64,000 bases of DNA from Mangifera indica (GCF_011075055.1 NC_058139.1:1580501-1644500), one strand, 5' to 3'. Positions 38,614-51,900 are shown, counted from the stretch's first letter. The notes: generated from the sequence alone by a model not told the origin. Numbers and translations are program-made.

Positions 38614-40603
38614 ATGCAGCGATTTTCCAGGATGTGGGTACAGATTAAAAGTCTGAAGAATGGTCTTGTAACAGTGTTGTTTGTGGTTGCCTTTATTTCT
38701 GTTCTTGTTTATATTTCTTCCTTCTGGAGTGGCACTGTAAGTGTAAATCCATACGCTTTTATATTGGAATTTCATTTTTATCGGCACTTGGTGAATGTAA
38801 ATGTAACTGTTTAATTGGTTGCTTTTTTTATATTTAATTTTTGTAGATTGAGTTCTCTGGTATTACCTCCCACAACCCACCTCAAGAAATCATAATCCCT
38901 CTGAATTGCAGCATCAAGGACCAAGCACAAACTTGTCCATCAAATTACCCAAAAAATTTCCGAACAAAAAGCCATGGCAACCAATCATCACAGCAGGCTA
39001 CATGCCCGGAATATTTTCGCTGGATCCACGAAGATTTAAGGCCCTGGAAAAGTACAGGAATCAGCAGGGAGATGGTCGAAAGAGCTAATCGGACGGCTCA
39101 TTTTCGTCTTATAATTGTTGACGGCAAGGCATATATCAAGCAATTCCGAAAGTCCTTTCAAACAAGAGATGTGTACACTATATGGGGTATCGTTCAACTT
39201 CTCAGGAGGTATCCTGGAAGATTACCAGACTTAGAGTTGATGTTTGACTGCGATGATTCGCCGGTCATCCGATCAAGCGACCATGGTGGACGGAAATCAA
39301 CAACCCCGCCGCCATTATTTGCCTACTGCGGCAGTGAGTCAACCATGGATATTGCTTTCCCCGATTGGTCGTTTTGGGGATGGTATATTTCACACAACTT
39401 TTCTCCTTATTAGCATATAATAAAGTCAAACTAAAGTTATTTTTGTGGTTGGCGTAGGGAGGAGGTAAATATAAAACCATGGTACAGTTTGTTAAGAGAA
39501 ATTAAAGAAGGGAACAATAAGACAAAATGGATAGATAGGATACCGTATGCTTACTGGAAAGGAAACGCTTACTCAGGCTCTAAGTCTAGAATAGACCTTC
39601 TCACATGCAATGTCTCCGATCAACAGGATTGGAATGCTCGAATTTATAATCTGGTAATTTTTCTTGCATTTCTTTTTACTATTTTTAAATGGGCCGTTGT
39701 GTTGTAAGTTTTATTTGTATGATTTCGTAGGATTGGATCCAGGAGTCTAGTCAGGGCTTTAAGCATTCAGACCTAGCAAGCCAATGCACACACAGGTAAA
39801 ACTAACACGGAACTTGAAATATTGTGAGAGATTTGAATTCATATCTTTTTGTATAGAGAGCCTCATTTGTTATCACTCAAGATAGCCCTCATGGCGAACT
39901 TTTTATAATTTGATCTGCAATATAGTAATTTCTGTTCTTTGTGGATGCATAAGCAGATACAAAATCTACATAGAAGGAAATGCATGGTCCGTTAGTGAGA
40001 AATACATTCTAGCCTGTGACTCTATGACCCTGTTCATAAATTCCAAATACCATGATTTCTTCACAAGATATATACAACCTATGAAACACTACTGGCCAAT
40101 AAGGGGAGACAAGAAGTGTAAATCCGTCAAGTTTGCTGTAGATTGGGGTAATTTTAATAAAAAAAAGGTAAGGAACTTAATAGCTTTCCTCTGATAACAG
40201 TTTAGTGATGTTTAACGCCAAGTATATGATCCTGCAGGCACAAGAGATTGGGAAAGCAGCCAGCAAATTTGTTCAAGAAGAACTGAAAATGGACTACATA
40301 TATGATTACATGTTTCATTTACTAAATGAGTATGCAAAGCTTTTGAAGTTCAAACCGACGGTGCCTGATGGAGCTACGGAGGTATGCTCAGAGACAATGG
40401 CTTGTAGGGCAAATGGGTTGCAGGAGAAGTTCATGATGGAAACATTGGTGAAGGGTCCTTCCATTACAGATCCATGCAACTTGCCTCCAGATGACACCAA
40501 AGTTGTTGATTCTTTCAATAGGATAAAGTCTGATGGAATGAAGCAAGAGCGTAACTGGGAGGATAAATACTGGGAAAGTCTCGATATACTGCGCAAAAAC
40601 TAG
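38614..40603 (+). CDS. GT90 glycosyltransferase (DUF821/rumi-like), copy 2
   Basis: Six exons: 38614-38736, 38847-39382, 39458-39653, 39731-39795, 39957-40167 and 40238-40603, giving 498 residues. The product starts MQRFSRMWVQIKSLKNG, followed by a membrane span (about 18-34), a typical type II layout. The luminal GT90 blocks are complete: CPEYFRWIHEDLRPW, LPDLELMFDCDDSPV, PPPLFAYCG, DIAFPDWSFWGW, YAYWKGNAYSGSKS, YKIYIEGNAWSVSEKYILAC, FAVDWGNF, EELKMDYIYDYMFHLLNEYA and EVCSETMAC. Compared with copy 1 the start of exon 2 is about eight codons shorter and the stem differs. Exons 3, 4 and 5 have identical lengths in copies 1 and 2 (196, 65, 211), pointing to recent tandem duplication. Expected in the secretory pathway; the acceptor in plants is not known. 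Confidence 0.93.
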
Positions 40604-40679
40604 ATGTATGTAACATTTTACACTCTTATTATTAGTCTGTTAGTGAAAAAAATGTATAACATATCATTAAAAAAACCAT

Positions 40680-40870
40680 CAACTAATCTACTGAAGGATT
40701 GGTACACACATAATTTGAATCCACATCTGTTATATGTGTTTCAGAAACCCAGAAACATGAATCAGTCAAAAAGAATGATAGAAACAATAATTCTGATTTG
40801 GTGTCTTGTACCAGTAGCTATTGGTGCTGATAACATTGGTTCAAGTAAAATCAGTACTTTAAATCAGGTT
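40680..40870 (-). pseudogene. Relic of a third HMA gene
   Basis: TTTGAATCCACATCTGTTAT, then GTTTCAGAAACCCAGAAACA (about 40716-40760) matches the start of exon 3 and adjoining intron of the second HMA gene (34640-34690), read on the same strand. A weaker match to its exon 2 border follows near 40800-40840. It occupies the same place relative to copy 2 as the intact HMA gene does to copy 1. Coding capacity is gone. A plus-strand frame over this stretch is therefore probably meaningless. Confidence 0.5.
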
Positions 40871-41582
40871 CAGTGAACTTGCTTCAGTCAACTACCAGGA
40901 ATGATAACTTTTCTTTATTAAATTTTTTTATTGCAATTATAACTAAATGCCAAATTATTTGGCTCAAAAGCTATCTAATAACTGGAGTAAATCATTGTTT
41001 TTCCCCCAAAGTTTGGCAAAAGTGGTTCTATCCATTGAATTTTTAAACTGCAAACAACCACCTAAAACCCAATTCTGCTAGGAAAACTAATGGTAAAAAT
41101 GACATAACCATATTTTTCTTCCCAAAAATTTTAAGAATGAAAACAAAAATATTGACACATATCATGAGATTACACAAGATTGGTGAGATCTAGGTGTAAT
41201 TTTGTTGAATTACACCTAAAGATGTACAATCAAGAAGGAATCACACTAAACAGGTGCAATTCCAATTAAGAGTTGTGATCTTGTTAGATTACACTTGTCT
41301 AGTGTGATTTCAACTATCAAGTTGGATATTGGTTGCATTATTCTAGGTGTGATGATTGGGTCAAATTGCCAATGATCATTGTCAAGTATAATATGATAAC
41401 TTCAAAAAATTTAGATTGTTAAGGATAATATGGATATTTACCTATTTCACATTGTGTCAATTGTCAAATCTTAACCCACTAACAAAGTTAGTTCAGGAAT
41501 TTAAGGGGTGGGGATGTATTTTTCCCAAGCTTTGCTCATATTGGAAATTATGGATCCAAACAACAATTGCTCCTATTTTATA
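40871..41582. other. Intergenic, no gene seen
   Basis: The 41160-41350 stretch is rich in GATTACACTTG/AGGTGTAAT motifs, including an imperfect palindrome TAGGTGTAATT...AATTACACCTA near 41190-41220. This suggests a non-autonomous element, but no ends are certain. It is followed directly by the Mutator-like element. Confidence 0.45.
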
Positions 41583-42411
41583 GGCCAAATGACTTCTTCC
41601 CACCTTAGGTATAGTGAATTCCCAAACTCCCACTCCCCAACTTTTAAAAACCTAAACACTCACCTATGATTTGAAAAACTAACACCTACCCTCCAAAATT
41701 AAGTTAAAGTTAAGGGCAAAATCATTATTTAACAATAATATTTAACGTTTATATCAGTTTACCTCATTAATTTGAAAAACTAACAATTTTTTCCAAAATT
41801 AAGTTTTAAAAAGTGACATTTTCCCCCTACCTAATGTTTCCAATTTTGTCAACGAATTTTCGGTCAACGATGGCCAATCTTTCTCTCTCCCAGTGTCGTC
41901 TTTTTGTCTAGATCTTCATCGTTCAAACAAAATCGGCTTCGTCTGGACAACGATGATGGTTCAAATGAGGAGATCGGTCTCTTCTGGATCGTCGTCGAAG
42001 ATCCAAGTGAAGAGTTTCAACTTTTTATCTAAATTTTGTCTAGATTACGTCGAAATCAGATGTCGTCGATATGATATTAAACATCAAAGGGAGAGACAAC
42101 ACTGGGAGGGAGAGAGATTGGCCATCGTTGGCCAAAAATTCATTGGCAAAATTGGAAACCCTAAGTAGGGGGAAAATGTCACTTTTCAAAACTTAATTTT
42201 GGGGGAAATTGTTAGTTTTTCAAATTAAGGGGTTAAAATATGTAAACTTTAAATATTATTGTTAAATGATGATTTTTCTTTGAACCTTAACTTAATTTTG
42301 GAGGGTAGGTATTAGTTTTCCAAATTATGGGTGGGTGTTTAGGTTTTTGAAAGTTAAAAGGTGGAAGTTTGGAAATTCACTATACCTTCGGTGGGCATAA
42401 GTCTTTTGGCC
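41583..42411. mobile_element. 829-bp foldback Mutator-like element with 9-bp TSD
   Basis: The element starts GGCCAAATGACTTCTTCCCA and ends ATAAGTCTTTTGGCC. The terminal inverted repeats run about 320 bp (41583 to about 41905, and about 42090 to 42411), matching at most positions through AACCTAAACAC, CTACCCTCCAAAATTAAGTT and AAGTTTT(A/G)AAAAGTGACATT. Both sides carry the same 9 bases TATTTTATA (41574-41582 and 42412-42420). Long inverted repeats plus a 9-bp duplication define TIR-type Mutator-like elements. The core of under 200 bp codes for no transposase, so this is non-autonomous. Relatives lie at 1476-2200 and 12988-13757, with ends of others near 49670 and 51350. Confidence 0.88.
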
Positions 42412-42420
42412 TATTTTATA

Positions 42421-42910
42421 ATTACATAACCTTTTAATTTTATAATAAATTAATTATAAAAAGTATGAAGCAAGCCACCACTCTAGCACTTACAGACTGT
42501 GGTGTCTCTTTTCTGACTTTGTTGATCTATAATAATATACAGACCCAATAGTTAATAGCCTTTAACTTAATATAATTTGATCCTGGAAAGCATGCTTTGG
42601 CATTCATCATGCAACTCAGCTACAACGACTTGTCTTATGGATTAACTAGTACTATTTAACTCAAAGCCGCCTCAGGAAATGCCAATGGTGGAGTGTTTTA
42701 TGGGGAGATCCTGGACCATTGTCCCAGCAGGAACCTTTTCACCACCCAGACATACCCTTCTCAGTAAAGAAACTGGACCCCAACCAGCAGGTCGTTTTAC
42801 TTTTAAGTCCCATCAGGCAGTTTCAGTCATCAATCCAGGATTGCAGCCTGCCTCAGCCAGCCCTCTGGCTTCAGCTTGTTTTTAGAATTAAAAAATAGAT
42901 TTCTTAAACT
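42421..42910. other. Upstream region of GT90 copy 3
   Basis: This is a short flank that includes the GT90-type leader (42845-42905). A frame at 42679-42885 is Pro/Ser-rich and resembles nothing, so it is not called. Confidence 0.45.
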
Positions 42911-45900
42911 ATGCATCGATTCCCCAGTATATTGCACAGATCTGGACTGGCTACTCATTTTTCAGAGACGCTGATCTGGCGGCACCCTTTTAAAAGGAGA
43001 CTTGCAACTACTACAATACTGTTACTCTTTCTACTTGTCCTCGTTGCTGCTTTCATTGCTTCCTTATGGCTTGACACTGTAAGTATCATACTTTTCAAAG
43101 TAATCTTTGAAAGAATCGCTATATTTTTTGCCTGATTAAATTATTAATTTTTGCAGTCTAGATTTTTGGTTGATAATTCTGTAAATAACACTGTGATTAT
43201 CTTCCAAAAGCGCCAAAACCCACCTGAAGAAATTATAATCCCACTCAATTGCACTGCTCAAAACCAGACACAAACCTGTCCAACGAATTACCCCAGAACT
43301 TTCCAAGCACAAGATCCTGAACCCTCATCAGAACCAACATGCCCAGGTTATTTTCGGTGGATTCACGAAGATCTAAGGCCCTGGAAAGTTACAGGAATCA
43401 CGAGGGAGATGGTGGAGAGGGCTAATAGTACAGCACATTTTCGCCTTATCATAGTGAACAACAAGGCATACATCGAGACGTACAAAAAATCAATACAAAC
43501 AAGAGATGAATTCACCATATGGGGCATCCTGCAACTTCTAAGAAAGTATCCTGGAAAGTTACCGGACTTGGAGCTAATGTTTGATTGTGACGACCGGCCG
43601 GTCATCCAATCACGCTACTACCGTGAACAAAACACTACAGCCCCACCGCCACTGTTTCGGTACTGTGGTGACAGATGGACTATGGATATTGTGTTCCCTG
43701 ATTGGTCCTTCTGGGGATGGTAATGCACTTAAGCTCTCTCCTCATTTGTCAATTGCATTTTTTTCCCGAGTCTGCATAAAAACAATATAGGCCTTAATCA
43801 ATCCTAGACTTGTCCAAATAGCGAACATGCATGGTCCTACAATTTAAAAAAATGGCTTCAAATTGAGGTGCCGTGCTGACTGGGGAACGTGGTAGGTGGG
43901 GTAGATCCTTAACGCGTATATTTTCGTGCATAGCTTGATAATCTTGACATACACCAATGGGCAATCACATGCCACCCACCGTTTCTGAACCTATGTTAAG
44001 GTTCAATGGTGGAAATATTTTGGGAAACACAATATAGAGTTAGCTTTCTAGACAACGCTGATCTTAAAATATAAATTTTAAAATTTTCCTTGTATTTTAT
44101 TTTATCTTTTTAGCATAAGATCTGATGATGATTCATTAGCCAAAGACATAAAAGTCGTTCGTTCCAAACCTGTGTTAAAATATTCCGGCTTGGAAATTTG
44201 TTGTTCGATCTTTAATAATGGTTGACAAAGTTTTGACAAATTTATCTATTAATTAAACATGCACCAGCAATAAATGTTTATTGATTATTCATCTACCTAG
44301 TCACAGTCTTACAGACAAATTAAGTAGACATCCACCTTTGGAGGGTAGAGTTTTTATCATACCTTTAAAAGATAAGGTATGCCCCATAACTTGGGGCAAG
44401 GGGTCAGAGCCCCTTTGCCAGGGTCCCGTTACTCCATTAATAGATAAGAGTCCAGGGGGTAACACTGTTTGTGGAGGTTGGGTAGAACCCTAGATCCAAA
44501 TTTTAATGAGGGTTTTTTTTTTTTTTTCTTGTAATTACTAAATTCACATTTCAATATGTAGTATATCACATGTATCTTGTAATCTTAAATTTAATAAGAA
44601 TATTTAGTACAGTTGTAGATATATATATTATTAATTAAATCACATAAATTTGTTTTGTTCTGTGATTGATTTTTATTACCAATTTATTTTTGTTCCATTT
44701 GATTTCTAATATGCACAAGCAAATATTTATTTCTTTTTAATGTTTATTACTATATTTTTTAATATTGGAAACACAACATGATTGTTTCTAATGGGCATTA
44801 TATTAGTATATTTGCATCATGTACCACTACTGAAAATAAAAAGGCCCATCCTAATTAAATTCTGTGACAGAATTGATTTTACATTTATATGCTTGTCGTA
44901 GGGCAGAGATAAATATAAGACCATGGGAAAATTTATTAAGGGAGATGAAAGAAGGCAACAACAAGACAAAATGGATGGAAAGAGAACCATATGCCTATTG
45001 GAAAGGAAATCCTTTTGTAGCTGAAACTAGACAAGACCTTCTTGCATGCAATGTCTCCGATAACCACGACTGGAATGCTCGACTCTATGTCCAGGTATAT
45101 ATAATTAAGTGTTTAATTAGAATTACTTAATCATGATTAAAAATGCCTAATCTCAACAATAATTGGACATGTCGTGATTAAATAATTGAACAAGGATTGG
45201 ATCCTAGAGTCCCAGCAAGGCTTCAAGCAATCAAACCTGGCAAGCCAATGCACACACAGGTTAATTTACTTTGTTTAACAGAATGAAACTTTTAAGAACA
45301 CCTGGAACTTCTCTTTCAATTTTCTTTTCATGTACTTAATTAGGTACAAGATCTACATTGAAGGATATGCTTGGTCAGTCAGTGAGAAATACATTCTAGC
45401 TTGTGACTCCATGACATTACTTGTAAGCCCCCATTATTATGATTTCTTCTTAAGATATCTACAACCTGTGCAACACTACTGGCCAATAAGGGAAGACCAG
45501 AAGTGCAAATCCATCAAGTTTTCTGTAGACTGGGGTAACAGCCACAAACGAAAGGTAACCAACTTTCTCTTAAGACCATATTAAATTCTTAGAATTACAA
45601 ATGTTTATATATTACAACTGTGGACTTGATAGGCACACGAAATTGGGAAAGCGGCCAGCAACTTCATTCAAGAAGAGCTCAAAATGGATTATGTGTACGA
45701 TTATATGTTTCATTTGCTAAATGAGTATGCTAAGCTATTGAAGTTCAAGCCAATAGTACCTGATGGAGCCGTGGAAATATGCTCAGAGACAATGGCTTGC
45801 ATGGCAAATGGGTTGGAGAAGAAGTTCATGATGGAATCAATGGTGAAGGGACCTTCTATTACAAGTCCCTGCACTATACCACCTCCTTATGAACCCAATG

Positions 45901-45992
45901 CTCTCGCGGCATTTTATAGAAGAAAGGTTAATGCAATAAGGCGAGTGGAGAATTGGGAGAATACATTCTGGGATAGTTACAATCAGCAATAA
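42911..45992 (+). CDS. GT90 glycosyltransferase (DUF821/rumi-like), copy 3
   Basis: Six exons: 42911-43078, 43157-43719, 44902-45094, 45195-45259, 45344-45554 and 45633-45992, giving 519 residues. The cytosolic N-terminus is longer than in copies 1 and 2 (MHRFPSILHRSGLATHFSET, then LIWRHPFKRR), followed by a membrane span (about 34-52). GT90 blocks are intact: CPGYFRWIHEDLRPW, LPDLELMFDCDDRPV, PPPLFRYCG, DIVFPDWSFWGW, INIRPW, YAYWKGNPFV, YIEGYAWSVSEKYILACDSM, FSVDWGN, EELKMDYVYDYMFHLLNEYA and EICSETMACMANG. Intron 2 is 1,182 bp against about 75 bp in the other copies and contains inserted repeat DNA. Exon 3 is one codon shorter. It is the most diverged of the three copies, but the frame is fully open. 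Confidence 0.92.
43780..44860. repeat. Insertion-like DNA in intron 2 of GT90 copy 3
   Basis: Extra sequence compared with the 75-bp introns of copies 1 and 2. It includes a GC-richer block at 44330-44490 (TTGGGGCAAGGGGTCAGAGC, GGTCCCGTTACTCC) bordered by AT-rich DNA, and a poly-T run at 44512-44528. No terminal repeats or target duplication were found, so the type of element is unknown. Confidence 0.5.
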
Positions 45993-48900
45993 TATTAGAG
46001 ATGATGTATGCTACTATTGTAACAGCCTGTGAAGGAGACAGAAAATGGTAAGGGATATATTCTTACGAGTATCCATTTAAGGTTATAATTGGTAAGAAAA
46101 CCCTGGAATTTTCACTTTTGATATATAGTTCATTATGATTTTGCCTTTGGATTTTACAATTTAAAACGCGTTTTAATAACTTAAAAAATTCATAAGTTAT
46201 TCAATTAGTTTTAGCTTAGTATCCCAACAATGTGGGATGTGCATAATAAATGTGGCATCTTTATTAATATTTCAACTCTCTTATATTCGTTACTATATAT
46301 ATAGGTAGTGACATACATAAATTTGATTAAAAAGAAAATTATTCTGACTATTAACCGGATTTATAAACTCTTGGTTTCAGTCTATCACAAAACCAAAAAA
46401 AAAAAAAAAAAACGCATCAACATGATATAAGTTTTCAAGTTTCAAATTAAACTATTGTTTGGCACATATAATAATTAATTTAGAGATCAAGCATGGGTTG
46501 GTTGGGGCAATTAGTTAAGGAGTTGAATGGCAAGCAACACAATGATTAGCATTATAAATTTGAAGCAAATGGAGACACAAATTATTTGTAAGGCAGGCAT
46601 GTTGGGTTGTTAACTTAAATTCTTATTTCTATTGAAAAAAGTAAGAAGATATAGATGTGCCATTGATAAGATGAATTTAATACGCTACTTCTGTCCCTAC
46701 CACCATTGCCAATTAAAGTTGGAAGGAATTGATTTTGATTTCAAATGTTTAAACCACTTTGATGGTGAATAAGACACCTTATCTAATCCTTTTTGCCAAT
46801 TAAAGTTACACATGAAATGAGTCATGCACAATTTAAATAAGCTTCCACTCAATAGAGCATTTGCTTGTGGCTCTAATCCTTCCTTAATCTTTACTGATTA
46901 TGATAATTAAAATTCACTCAACCATATGAAAGAGAAGACAAAGAGCAAGACATAGTTAAGTGGATGTAAATAAATTTTTTGCAAATCATTAGAGCGTAGA
47001 AGAATCATTTAAAATACAAAGTGGGGAGGGCTAAATTAATATATCAACCTAAGAAAAAAGAAGAACACAATAACATGAGGGGCCCTTTCGTCTTTTCTCT
47101 TTTATTCGAAAGAGTGATTACCATTTTTCTACTTAAGTTTGGTTTTAAAATATTTTTTTGTTTGTTGAATATATGAATCATGATTTTTAAGTTAACATAT
47201 CACTCAAATTAAAAATTTTAAAAATAGTCATTTACATATTAATTTTTTCACCAATACGATCTTCTCTCTCTTTTACTTTCTCCATTTTGTTTCCTTGTAA
47301 ATGGTTTAGGTGGGTTTGGATGGTGGTGGTGGCTTTGAATTTAGATGAGTGGCAATTTTGGTAGATTTGGATTTGAATGGATGCCGATTATGGTAGCTAG
47401 CTATTCCAATCTTAAGTTATAATTTGAATTATATGTCTTTAAATTTATAAAAGGATCAAATTATTATGTTTGACGATTTCAATAGATTTGGTTGGACAAT
47501 AGTTTTAGTGGATTTGGGCTTGAATAAGTAATGGTTATGGTTGTGGTAGTTAGGGTTTTTAAACTTGAATTATAAGGGTTAAATTACATAATTTCAAACA
47601 TATAAAAAAGTTTAACTATTACGTTTAAAATATTAATATGAGATTTATAAAAAAAAATCTTTTTTTATTTTTCAAAATTATTAGATAATAAAATATTTTC
47701 TTTAACTCTTATAACACCAGTGTTTTTTTTTTTTTCCGTAGTTTGGGTTTTGGGAAAAAAATAAATCACTTTTTTGAAAAATGATACAAGTTGAAGATAG
47801 AGAGCGTGGGTCCTTAGAAAAAGCTTAAAAGCAAGCACTTAGAGAAGGGTCCCTTTCTCAAATATTAATACAAATGGGCCTCTTATTAAAGGATCCACAA
47901 AGGGCCCAACCAGCTTGTCCTCTTATACTTCTTCCAATACAATGTTGACACCTGTCCTTTCTAAAACATGATGAGGCTCCCCTTCCCTTTGAAGACACTC
48001 AAAACCCAATAGTGTAGTTGTGCTTGGAAGCATGGCGAGGCAGCAACCTTGATGCCTAAACAATCTTCATGTCTCTGTCACGTCCCATGTATAAAATATT
48101 CAGATTTATTCATGCCAAACCAGGAAAAGCCATCCTTACATTATTATACCATTCAATTTAAAAATATCATATAGTTTTTTTTTTTTTTAATTCATGCACT
48201 CCTTCAACTACTTTATATCATATATATTTATATATTATATATTATTATATATTATATGTTAAGCACATGCAATCTTTCCCTTCGGTCTTTTCCTTACAGT
48301 AAACCTATAAATAAATAAAAATATATCAAATAGATACAGTGGTTGCATGCAACATTTTCAAACTTTAAATCAAACGTTAACTTGATTAAAAAGTTACTTT
48401 GTGCTTCGGTCAGTCAAATTAACTTGATTAAAAAGTAACTTCGTGCTTCGGTCAATCGAATTAATGATTTTATAAATTTTATATCGATAAAATATATAAA
48501 ATTAAATTTTAATTTTATAATATCAATATAATAGTTAAATTGATATAATTGAATCATAATTTGATATCATTCACATGAATTTACTCCGGTTATCTAACAA
48601 TTCAACCAAATTTAAAACAGTGGCTGCATATATAAGACATCCGATATGTATATTTGATGCTTCACATGCTAACATCTTCTTTTTCTCTTTCATGGATAAC
48701 AACTGTAAATGTTGAACTTAAGAGAAAATTTAACCCTTTTTTAATCAAAAGCTACCGACAAAACGACGTAGTAAAAGTCTTCAAACTTGGAAGGTTGATG
48801 GTCGTAATTTAATCACATCATATCATCTTCTTCTTTTCTTTTAATGGGGCCTTTCAGAATTTAATGGAATGAAAAGAATTGAGTAGGGGTAATTTGGTCA

Positions 48901-51900
48901 ATTGCCTACGTCAATTTTGCTATTTAATGACAGCTGTTACCTAACTCTAACAGTTTTGTGTCGTGATATTTTGAAGATGATTTTGTATCGTGATAATTTG
49001 AAGATGATTTGTATCGTGATCTGATGATTAAGAAGGGGTGAGGAGCGCAAATACCGGAAGAGTCCTTGGATAATATTAATATAATTGAATAAATTATTAT
49101 TTATTCTATTATTAAAAATCATAAGAATAATTTCGGCCATTCCTGCTGAAACAATAAACTTTCATTTTTTAATTTTAAAAAATTATATTTATTTTTATTA
49201 ATAAATTTTATTAAATAAAAAATTATTTTTATATTAAATTTTATTCTATTTAAAAAAAAAAAATATTTAAAAATAAATTATAATTTTAAAAAAAATTAAG
49301 AGTGTTAGTTAAAATTTTTAGGGGATTTTGTAAAATAAAAAAGTTTTAAGTGTTATTGAAAATTTTAAAATTTTCTATGACTCTTACTAGTTTCAAAAAT
49401 GATAACTATAACCCAGAAAACTAAATAAATCATAATATTTGAAAGTTGGTTTGAATTTTGATTTATTTAAAAGTTTAAATGATAAGGATATATTGATAAT
49501 TTAATATTGATTTTAAATGTTAAAAATGGTTTTGTAATTTTAATAATAAAGGCAAAGAAGTCATTTCGCGGAAAAATAAACAAGATGCACTAACATGACT
49601 AGATAATCAACGAGAATTTGATTTTTTAAAATTAATAAGATAGTAATTTAATTTATCAAACCTTGGGTGGAAAATAGTGATTTGGCCAATAATTTTATTC
49701 CCGTATAAATAAATAAATTGACTCAACTATATGCGATTGGAATTAAGAAAAACCCTAATATGTATATGTAAGCTATCCTTGATTTTTAGATCTAAAAATT
49801 GCGTTATGCTAATTTGAGTCAATTAATTAGTAAAAGCCCTCCCCCACTTTCGAATTGTCAAAAAAAATTTTAGAATAATATTATATGTATCTATTTTAAA
49901 AATACAAACATATATATATTTATATATGTTATCATATAATTATGTGTTATTTTATCTTTAATTCAAAATTACTTAATTATATAATGACACATATAAATAT
50001 ATATATTTTATATATTAAAAATAAATATATATAGTTTTATTGAAAATTTCACGGAAGAGTTGCAAACCCAAAAGGAGATTTGAAAATTTTTCTTATAAGA
50101 GATCAAAGCAATTTTCTGAAAATTCGACCACCTAGTTTTATCAATTTACAAATTATTCCTCAAAAAGGTGAAAATAATGAAACTGGCTGATATTTGGAAA
50201 ATAATGGGTTGTATAGATATTGTTATGGAAGAAGTTGATCATTCAAATTATAATTGATATCCCACAAATCACTTAATTAGTTATGTTAACTAGCTTGATT
50301 AAATGAATTAGGACTTTAATAGTTGAAATTAAATATATTATCTATACCTAAATTTGGATAACTGAACAATAATATATTATTTAAGGGTAGAAGGACTAAT
50401 TTCTCCCTTAAAATGTTATTTTCTCAAATTCTTACCTTTTAACATTTTGAATTCAGTCAAATTGTGGCTGATTCAGCCAACAACGGCCTTAACATTTGTA
50501 TTTGATCGTCAATTGATTCAATGTCTTTTCGTCTTTCTTTGGTTAGAGTCATCAGTGGAAGGTAAAAAGAATAGATTGTTGAGGGTCTTTGCTTATTTTG
50601 ATTACTAGAGAAGAAGAAAAGAAACTGTAAACCTTAGCAAAGGGCAAATATAACTTTTTAAACTTTTAAGTAGGAGGAGAGTTGTTAGTTTTTAGGGGTT
50701 GATTGATTTCAATTTTTGAAGATTATTTTGATAATTTATTTTTTATTTCATTGTTTGGTTTGTCGATAATAAAATATTACAGTAATCTTCTATTATCAAT
50801 GCTGACATGATAGATAATATAAGTATAATCTAATTACTACCTTCACTTTAAGTATTTAAAGATTACCAAGGTAATCTTGATTTTATTATTATTTATTAAT
50901 TTTTTGAGACAAAAATAAATTTATTTTTAATTAATATGATAAATAATATAAAAAATATTTAAAAATAATTATATTCAAGGGTATTTTAGTAAAATAATTT
51001 ACTAGTAATCTTTTATTACCTTTAATCAAATACAATAATTATTTATATCTATCAATTTTTATCAAATATAGTAATCATTTATATCCAGCAATCATTTAAA
51101 TAATCTATCTTTAAGGTAATTTTTCTATTTTGATAATAAAATATTACTCAAATCAATCTATCTTCAAGTAATCATTTAGGATTTTGAGAAGAAACGGAGA
51201 TAAAATTTTAATTTATTTTTAATATTACATATAAAATGATGATTTTACTTTTAAAACTAACAGACTTAATAACTTATAATTGATAAAAAAGTTTTTCAAA
51301 ATTAAAGAGTAAAAACTTGCGAAAACAATAATTTTTGGGTGGGAATAAGTTCTCTGGCCATCATTTAAATACCAATTGCATTTGAATAATCAAAGTTAGA
51401 TGAATTTATTATTTCAAAATTTTGAGAATAATACGTGCAAATTATGCAAAAATATACTCAATTACAATCTATAAGATAAATCAGTAAAATTTATTCTTAC
51501 TCTGAGTAAAATTTGTTTTTACATACAGTATTATTCAAAATTTGGGACCATGCAATGCAACCATTATCCCGTTATCCAGTATAAACAATTTTGAATCCAA
51601 TCATCCGTGAACACCACATTCTTGATCAGGATCATGAACAATAAATACAACGGTTGTGAGTAAACCTGTCTAACAGTATTTCCTCAAATCTTATCCACAC
51701 ATCATCAAAATTATTCTTTCCGCCTGTGCTCTTACTCTGATCCACGCCGCACACAATCACCGTAAGCGAGATTTCAATTTCTCAGATATGATCACGAGAT
51801 TAAGCAAGTCCGCCACTGCCAGCCACACTCTGTTAAAGTAATGATTAGCAAGTGAAAGATCCAATTAAGCCCTTAAAACGCCACCAATCACACAAAAACC

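Noticed and set aside
40604..40876. 90-codon frame after GT90 copy 2 with a signal-peptide-like part
   Set aside because: It overlies sequence that aligns with the antisense HMA gene, so it is better explained as an HMA relic.
42679..42885. Pro/Ser-rich 68-codon frame before GT90 copy 3
   Set aside because: Lies in the GT90 leader region and resembles no protein.
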